This document shows positions 6,025 through 10,183 of a stretch of DNA of 10,183 nt, piece by piece. Each line of letters starts with the position of its first letter. Positions within the stretch are counted from its first letter, which is position 1. The notes below the pieces were generated by a model. It was given only the letters and a program-made list of their open reading frames with translations, ran no database searches and had not been told where the DNA came from. Source of the DNA: Bacillota bacterium (lineage in GTDB: Bacteria > Bacillota > Clostridia > Peptostreptococcales > Anaerovoracaceae); NCBI GenBank assembly GCA_016284485.1, contig JAEEOX010000144.1, positions 1-10,183 on the forward strand, given 5' to 3'. The translations under genes and the position numbers were made by a program.

Positions 6025-7932
6025 CTACCTGAGTATCCTGTAATCTCCTTCTTTTGCCGTGATCCTTTCCCTGTCGGTGTGGTCCAGTATGGCCATGGCA
6101 TACTTTCTGGAGGTGCCGATCATGTCCCGGAACTCGGCCAGCGTGATCTTTCCGTTATTGGTTATGTGCTCTTTTATCATGTTCAGGGCCTTCTCGTAAG
6201 CCCCGCTGTCTATGCAGTATCTGGCATCCAGCCTGACCAGTTCTCCCTCGTCCACAAGGGAGTCTATCAGGTGTCTCGCATTGACCTTGTCTCTCTCCGT
6301 CTCCAGGATCTCGTCCACGGTGGGCATCTCATAGACGCTCTGCCTGTACCTGCCCAGTATCCTGTTTCTGAGTTTCTCCGCCTCGGGAGATCTCTTCACC
6401 CCGAAGCCGAAGGCAGATACCCTGCCGGAGACCTCCTTGATGACCTTGTCCGCCGTCATCATGGCTATGATCTCGTCCAGAGCCTTACTGTCCTCCAGTC
6501 TCAGTTTCTCCCCCAGTCTGGATCTGAATTCGGCCCTGGCCATTCCCGCAGACATCCTGTTGTTCTCGTGATAGTCCCCCAGGATCTCCGCGGCGCTCTC
6601 CTTGGCCCTGCTCAAAAAACTTTCGTGAATGTAACGTCCCTTTTCCAGGACTCTCGCGCGCTTCCCGTTCACCAGCTCCGCTAGGATGTTTTGCGTCTCA
6701 TCCATGGTGAGCCTCTGCTTCAGGGCGAGCCTTGTCACGTCGGGGACCTCCCTGCTCTTCTCGCTGAGCACCAGGTCCATGATCTCCTTCTCGCTGCCCT
6801 GATCCTTGATCCTGAGTCCTTCCAGAGCATCCTCATCGAAGCGCTTGTGCTTCCTGGGGGTGACCTCCAGTATCTTGCCGCCTCCCACGGTTATCATGGG
6901 GGAAAAGAATCTCACGATGAACCTGTCGTTCCTCTTCACTGCAACATCTTCTTCCAGTTTAAGCTGGCAGTAGCAGACGTCACCCTTCTCAGCCGCGTCT
7001 CTGTCCAGGAGGACCACCTTGGCCAGGGAATCTGTGGAACCCGAGTAGAAGTGGACCCTGGCGTTGTTCAGGATCTTTCTGTCGGTGTCCCTGAGCATCT
7101 CCAGCCTTATGTCCAGCAGTCTGCCTGTCTCCAGGCTTCCCGGCTTGGCCAGGACTGAGCCTCTCCTCAGGTCATCCTTCTTAAGTCCCTGAAGGTTCAG
7201 GGCTGTCCTCTGGCCTGCCAGGGCTTCGTCCACATTCTCGTTGTGGACCTGGACATTTCTCACCTTGGTCAGTTTCTTTTCCGGGTAGACCATTATCTCG
7301 TCCCCGGTCTTCACCCTTCCCTCTACGAGGGTGCCGGTGATCACCGTTCCGAATCCGTCTATGGTGAACACCCTGTCCACCGGAAGTCGGAAAAGAAACT
7401 CGCTGGAGTTCTTCAGAAGGTCGTCGTCTATGTTCTCGATAATGAGATCTCTCAGCTTATCGATGTTGTAGCCGTCAAGAGAAGATACCTCGATCTCGGG
7501 AGCGTCCTCCATGAAGGTCCCTTTCACCAGATCGCGGGCGTCGTCCCTTACCATCTCGATCCAGTCGGGATCATCCACCAGATCTCTCTTGGTGTATACG
7601 ATTATCCCCTTGCGGATGTCCAGTTTGTCCAGGATACCGAAGTGCTCTCTGGTCTGGGGCATTACTCCCTCATCCAGACCGATGACCAGAAGGACCAGGT
7701 CGATGCCGCCGATCCCCGCCAGCATGTTGCTGACGAACTTCTCGTGTCCGGGAACGTCTATGACAGAGATGTTGTAATCACCGTATATCATGTCGGCAAA
7801 GCCGTTCTCTATGGTGATGCCTCTCTTTTTTTCTTCCTTGAGCCGGTCACAGTCCATGCCGGTCAGAGCCTTTATCAGAAAGGTCTTTCCGTGATCCACA
7901 TGGCCGGCTGTTCCGACTATTACGTTTTTCAT
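6025..7932 (-). CDS. selB: Selenocysteine-specific translation elongation factor SelB
   Basis: SelB is a GTPase that carries Sec-tRNA(Sec) to ribosomes paused at UGA codons marked by a SECIS hairpin. The 635-residue length matches clostridial SelB. The N-terminal GTPase has GTAGHVDHGKT (7-17), the switch region KKRGITIENGFA (35-46), DVPGHE (59-64) and the base-recognition motif TKRD (114-117). Domains II and III follow: RVFTIDGFGTVITGT (187-201) is typical of the SelB/EF-Tu barrel, and GGGKIL (350-355) of SelB. The region from about 370 to the end is rich in charged helices and fits the four winged-helix repeats that bind the SECIS RNA. The start codon overlaps the selA stop as ATGA, so the two are probably translationally coupled. 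Confidence 0.97.
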   Translation of the reverse strand: MKNVIVGTAGHVDHGKTFLIKALTGMDCDRLKEEKKRGITIENGFADMIYGDYNISVIDVPGHEKFVSNMLAGIGGIDLVLLVIGLDEGVMPQTREHFGILDKLDIRKGIIVYTKRDLVDDPDWIEMVRDDARDLVKGTFMEDAPEIEVSSLDGYNIDKLRDLIIENIDDDLLKNSSEFLFRLPVDRVFTIDGFGTVITGTLVEGRVKTGDEIMVYPEKKLTKVRNVQVHNENVDEALAGQRTALNLQGLKKDDLRRGSVLAKPGSLETGRLLDIRLEMLRDTDRKILNNARVHFYSGSTDSLAKVVLLDRDAAEKGDVCYCQLKLEEDVAVKRNDRFIVRFFSPMITVGGGKILEVTPRKHKRFDEDALEGLRIKDQGSEKEIMDLVLSEKSREVPDVTRLALKQRLTMDETQNILAELVNGKRARVLEKGRYIHESFLSRAKESAAEILGDYHENNRMSAGMARAEFRSRLGEKLRLEDSKALDEIIAMMTADKVIKEVSGRVSAFGFGVKRSPEAEKLRNRILGRYRQSVYEMPTVDEILETERDKVNARHLIDSLVDEGELVRLDARYCIDSGAYEKALNMIKEHITNNGKITLAEFRDMIGTSRKYAMAILDHTDRERITAKEGDYRILR

Positions 7933-9350
7933 GCCTTGCCTCCGGCCTGGATCATTGCCCTCAGCTTGTCTGCTATCACTTCAAAATCTTTTGTTTCAAG
8001 GGTCCTCACGTCCAGGACCATCTTGTCCCTGTGGATCCTGGCCACCACCGGCACCTCGCCTCTGTGGAGCCTGTCGCACATCTCGTCGGGGGACATGGTC
8101 CTGTGGCTCACCTTGACCACCACGTTCTTAAGAAGGCTTCCGGGAGCGGAACCTCCGCCCACGACTCCGCTGTCCTCCTCTATCCATGCGGAGTATGCGC
8201 TCTCTCCGGTGGCCGGATCCCTGATCTCGTCGATCATGTCCTTCAGTATCAGGCACTGAGCCCTCAGTTCTTCCTGCGGCCTGGTGATCATCCGGAGCAC
8301 CGGGATCTCGCGAAGTGCATTGTCCGGGTCCAGATATGCGTTCAAGGTGCTCTCCATGGCGGCGATGGTCATCTTGTCCACCCTGAGCACTCTGGCCAGA
8401 GGATGACTCTTCATCATGTCGATGTATTTTTTCTTTCCGCAGATGATCCCTGCCTGGGGACCGCCCAGAAGCTTGTCACCCGAGAACAGTATGACGTCCG
8501 CCCCGTCGGCAAGCCCTCTGGCCGCCACCGGTTCGTCTATTCCGTATGCGCTGAGATCCACCATGAGGCCGGAGCCCATGTCGTAGATCACCGGAAGATC
8601 GCATCTGTCACCCAGCTCCCTGAGTTCTTTAAGACTTACGTCCTCTGTGAAGCCGATGATCCTGTAGTTGGAGGTGTGGACCTTGAGAAGAGCCGCTGTG
8701 TTTTCGTTCACATGCTTCTCATAGTCGCTGAGCCTGGTCTTGTTGGTGGTGCCCACCTCCACCAGATGTGCACCGGACTGCTCCATGATGTCGGGGATCC
8801 TGAAGGACCCTCCTATCTCCACCATCTCCCCTCTGGAGACGATGATCTCCCTGCCGTATCCAATGGCGCTGAGCACCAGCATGGTGGCTGCGGCGTTGTT
8901 GTTCACTATCATGGCAGCCTCTGCGCCGGTGAGTTTTCTGAGGGTTTCCTCCAGATGTACGTGTCTGGAGCCTCTGGCGCCTGCCTCCGGATCGTACTCC
9001 AGAGTACTGTAGCCTTCTGCCACTCTCATGACGTGGGCCGCAGCCTTTTCGGAGAGGCTGGCCCTTCCCAGATTGGTGTGGAGCACCACTCCCGTGGCGT
9101 TGATCACAGGTCTGAGGCTCGGACAGGAAGCCTGCCTTATCTCAGCCAGTATCTCTTCCCTTATGCCCAGAAGATGTGAGCGTGGGTCCTCATCCGGGGA
9201 GGTGAGAATGGCTTCTCTTCTCCTGTCGATGACGCGTCTCACCGCCTCCGTGATCTTCTCACGGGGGATGTCCTCCATCATCTCTTCAATTTCACGGTCC
9301 TTGAGGACCTCGTCCACCTTGGGAAGCATTCTGAGCAGTTCCTGTTTCAT
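7929..9350 (-). CDS. selA: L-seryl-tRNA(Sec) selenium transferase SelA
   Basis: SelA is a pyridoxal-phosphate enzyme that converts seryl-tRNA(Sec) to selenocysteyl-tRNA(Sec) using selenophosphate. The product is 473 residues, close to the 463 of E. coli SelA. An N-terminal tRNA-binding helical region (1-75) is followed by INATGVVLHTNLGRA (83-97), the glycine-rich cofactor region and NNNAAATMLVL (150-160). The PLP lysine is Lys293 in LFSGDKLLGGPQAG. The DMGSG motif (257-261) is also present. The gene begins 39 nt after the tRNA-Sec 3' end, preceded by AAGGG, and ends overlapping selB by 4 nt. No selenophosphate synthetase gene (selD) is seen in this window. Confidence 0.97.
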   Translation of the reverse strand: MKQELLRMLPKVDEVLKDREIEEMMEDIPREKITEAVRRVIDRRREAILTSPDEDPRSHLLGIREEILAEIRQASCPSLRPVINATGVVLHTNLGRASLSEKAAAHVMRVAEGYSTLEYDPEAGARGSRHVHLEETLRKLTGAEAAMIVNNNAAATMLVLSAIGYGREIIVSRGEMVEIGGSFRIPDIMEQSGAHLVEVGTTNKTRLSDYEKHVNENTAALLKVHTSNYRIIGFTEDVSLKELRELGDRCDLPVIYDMGSGLMVDLSAYGIDEPVAARGLADGADVILFSGDKLLGGPQAGIICGKKKYIDMMKSHPLARVLRVDKMTIAAMESTLNAYLDPDNALREIPVLRMITRPQEELRAQCLILKDMIDEIRDPATGESAYSAWIEEDSGVVGGGSAPGSLLKNVVVKVSHRTMSPDEMCDRLHRGEVPVVARIHRDKMVLDVRTLETKDFEVIADKLRAMIQAGGKA

Positions 9351-9389
9351 GGCTTTTCCCTTATATCTGAATCGAATGTTTTGCGAAAA

Positions 9390-9486
9390 TGGCGGGAGTA
9401 TATGAGAATCGAACTCATCCGAGAGGCTCCTAACCCCTCACACCGGTTTTGAAGACCGTAGGGCACACCAGCACCCATCTACTCCC
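9390..9486 (-). tRNA. selC: tRNA-Sec, anticodon UCA
   Basis: The 97-nt RNA folds into the bacterial tRNA-Sec shape. It has an 8-base acceptor stem (GGGAGUAG against AUACUCCC, with a terminal G-A opposition), a 6-bp D stem with a 4-nt loop (GGGUGC-UGGU-GUGCCC), and the anticodon loop CUUCAAA with anticodon UCA (9452-9450). A long variable arm of about 9 bp follows, then a T arm AUGAG-UUCGAUU-CUCAU, discriminator G and an encoded CCA. The long D stem, large variable arm and UCA anticodon are diagnostic. The anticodon stem has an A-G opposition at its far end. It lies directly upstream of selA and is probably on the same transcript. Confidence 0.97.
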
Positions 9487-9494
9487 ATATGAAT

Positions 9495-9521
9495 AAGGGG
9501 AAACCAAACTGGTCTCCCCTT
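9495..9521 (-). terminator. Strong hairpin just upstream of tRNA-Sec
   Basis: Twelve paired bases (AAGGGGAGACCA with TGGTTTCCCCTT, one G-T pair) close a 3-nt loop. The tail on the minus strand is only ATTCATATG, so T content is poor. It ends 8 nt before the tRNA 5' end. It may weakly terminate the grdB transcript or mark a processing point that frees tRNA-Sec. Confidence 0.55.
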
Positions 9522-9538
9522 GACTAAAACTCTCTTAT

Positions 9539-9557
9539 GGACTGCCGCCGGCAGTCC
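9539..9557 (-). terminator. GC-rich hairpin downstream of the grdB-like gene
   Basis: GGACTGCC and GGCAGTCC form a perfect 8-bp stem with a GGC loop. The minus-strand tail is ATAAGAGAGTTTTAG. It begins 43 nt past the selenoprotein stop codon. Alone it is a mediocre terminator; with the next hairpin, 17 nt further on, it forms a tandem pair. Just before it, minus-strand CCTTTCAG occurs twice (about 9579-9595), with no known role. Confidence 0.55.
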
Positions 9558-9600
9558 GGTGACCTGTATGTTTCCGCTGAAAGGCACCTGAAAGGATACC

Positions 9601-10183
9601 TTACTTCAGCAGAAGGTCGAGGGCATTAACTACGATCTCCCTCTGACGCTTCTCTTCCTTCTCGGGAGGAAGCTGCGGGTTGCCTGTGGGATACGGGATC
9701 GCCTGAGCTCCGGAGATCCTTGCTGCACCTACAGTCTTTGAGATCGGGGTTACCGTGCAGATATGAGCGGCAGGTATTCCCGCCTTTTCAAGCTGCTTGA
9801 CTATTGTTGCACCGCAACGTGTACAGGTTCCTCACGTGGAGGTCAGGATGGCTGCCTGAATGCCTGCCTTGAGCAGGTCTTCCGCCATTTCCTGACCGAA
9901 TTTGGTGGCATCCGCAACGGATGTGGAGTTTCCTGTAGTGGTAAGAAGGTAGGGATAGAGATATCCGATGTATCCTTCCTTTTCAAGCTGCTTGAGGACC
10001 TTGTAGGGCGCTACTCTGTCCGGGCTCTCGTTAGCGTAGACCGGGTCGTATCCGGCGTGCACCGACTCCCACTTGCCCTGCTCCAGGCAGTCTCCTTCAA
10101 CGGGATACTTCTTCCAGAACTTGGCTGTGGCGGCGTACATGTGATCCGGGTTGCCCATGGGAACGACGCCTCCTGTTGTGCAG
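9601..10183 (-). CDS. grdB: Glycine/sarcosine/betaine reductase selenoprotein B, C-terminal part, Sec encoded by UGA
   Basis: The open frame enters from the right edge and supplies 193 C-terminal residues; the family has about 436. It starts with TTGGVVPMGNPDHM, close to the 'GG.VPKGNPD' motif of GrdB. A conserved 'VH.GYD..YAN..PDRV.P...L..LE.EG.IG' block and the LTTTGNSTSVADA segment follow. An in-frame TGA at 9834-9832 sits in ILTST-U-GTCTRCGAT, exactly the GrdB active-site motif in which U is selenocysteine; 76 residues follow, ending LDLLLK. Component B forms the substrate-specific part of the reductase, cleaving C-N bonds and passing a carboxymethyl group to protein A. Whether this copy handles glycine (GrdB), sarcosine (GrdF) or betaine (GrdH) cannot be decided here. 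The machinery needed to read its UGA is encoded directly downstream. Confidence 0.93.
9806..9834 (-). promoter_or_regulatory. UGA selenocysteine codon and bacterial SECIS-like hairpin
   Basis: The UGA is at 9834-9832. Downstream in the mRNA, GUUGC (9818-9814) and GCAAC (9810-9806) form a 5-bp stem with loop GGU, which begins 21 nt after the U of the UGA. This fits the bacterial SECIS pattern: a small stem whose apical loop starts with G and lies roughly 16-37 nt past the UGA. It is the expected SelB binding site. Confidence 0.78.

Noticed and set aside
7243..9179. Long plus-strand open frames (7243-8259 and 8031-9179) opposite selB and selA
   Set aside because: They are antisense to two unmistakable conserved genes, have low-complexity shadow-like composition rich in His, Gly and Val, overlap each other, and show no recognisable domain.
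9487..9600. Riboswitch (for example glycine type) between grdB and selC
   Set aside because: I see only two simple hairpins and a short direct repeat, and none of the conserved junction elements of a known riboswitch.
9832..10158. A separate 108-residue protein ending at 9832
   Set aside because: The stop is the Sec UGA of the longer selenoprotein frame, and the ATG at 10158 is internal (upstream in-frame residues TTGGVVP match GrdB).
1..10183. CRISPR array, insertion sequence, phage attachment site or defence system
   Set aside because: No spaced direct repeats, transposase or integrase frames, or terminal inverted repeats were found; the 3' end of tRNA-Sec shows no duplicated copy in the window.

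Overview
The window looks like the chromosome of an anaerobic, amino-acid-fermenting Clostridia/Firmicutes bacterium of moderate to high GC for that group. The evidence is a selenoprotein of the glycine/sarcosine/betaine reductase family (Stickland fermentation), a bacterial selenocysteine toolkit, genes for alanine and probably serine breakdown, and Shine-Dalgarno sites of the AGGAG/GAGG type. The genus cannot be fixed from the sequence. Every gene I can support lies on the minus strand, so transcription runs from high to low coordinates.

Right part (about 5.1-10.2 kb, first to be transcribed) is a selenium block. It opens with the 3' part of a grdB-like selenoprotein gene that has an in-frame UGA and a bacterial SECIS-like hairpin. 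Two strong hairpins follow, then tRNA-Sec (selC, anticodon UCA, encoded CCA), selA, selB (4-nt ATGA overlap with selA) and a LysR regulator of the type found beside selenium genes. The window therefore holds both the selenocysteine synthesis and insertion machinery and one of its clients.

Middle part (about 3.4-5.1 kb) holds a sigma-54-dependent activator (PAS, AAA+, Fis-type HTH) that ends in a strong terminator. After it comes a consensus -24/-12 sigma-54 promoter, flanked by several small palindromes, that fires into an NhaC-family transporter gene.

Left part (about 0-3.4 kb) continues with the NhaC-family transporter, an intercistronic hairpin, an alanine-dehydrogenase-family gene and a clear terminator. 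Then comes a small HIRAN-like protein with two C-terminal membrane helices. Its stop codon overlaps the start of a gene cut by the window edge, whose first 40 codons match the N-terminus of an iron-sulfur L-serine dehydratase.

Taken together, I infer that the left part is an amino-acid uptake and deamination module (transporter, Ala to pyruvate, possibly Ser to pyruvate). The sigma-54 activator encoded directly upstream probably senses a metabolite through its PAS domain and switches it on. It sits beside a selenium-dependent reductive branch of Stickland metabolism. The least ordinary items are the HIRAN-membrane protein, the divergent alanine dehydrogenase and the sigma-54 control region.
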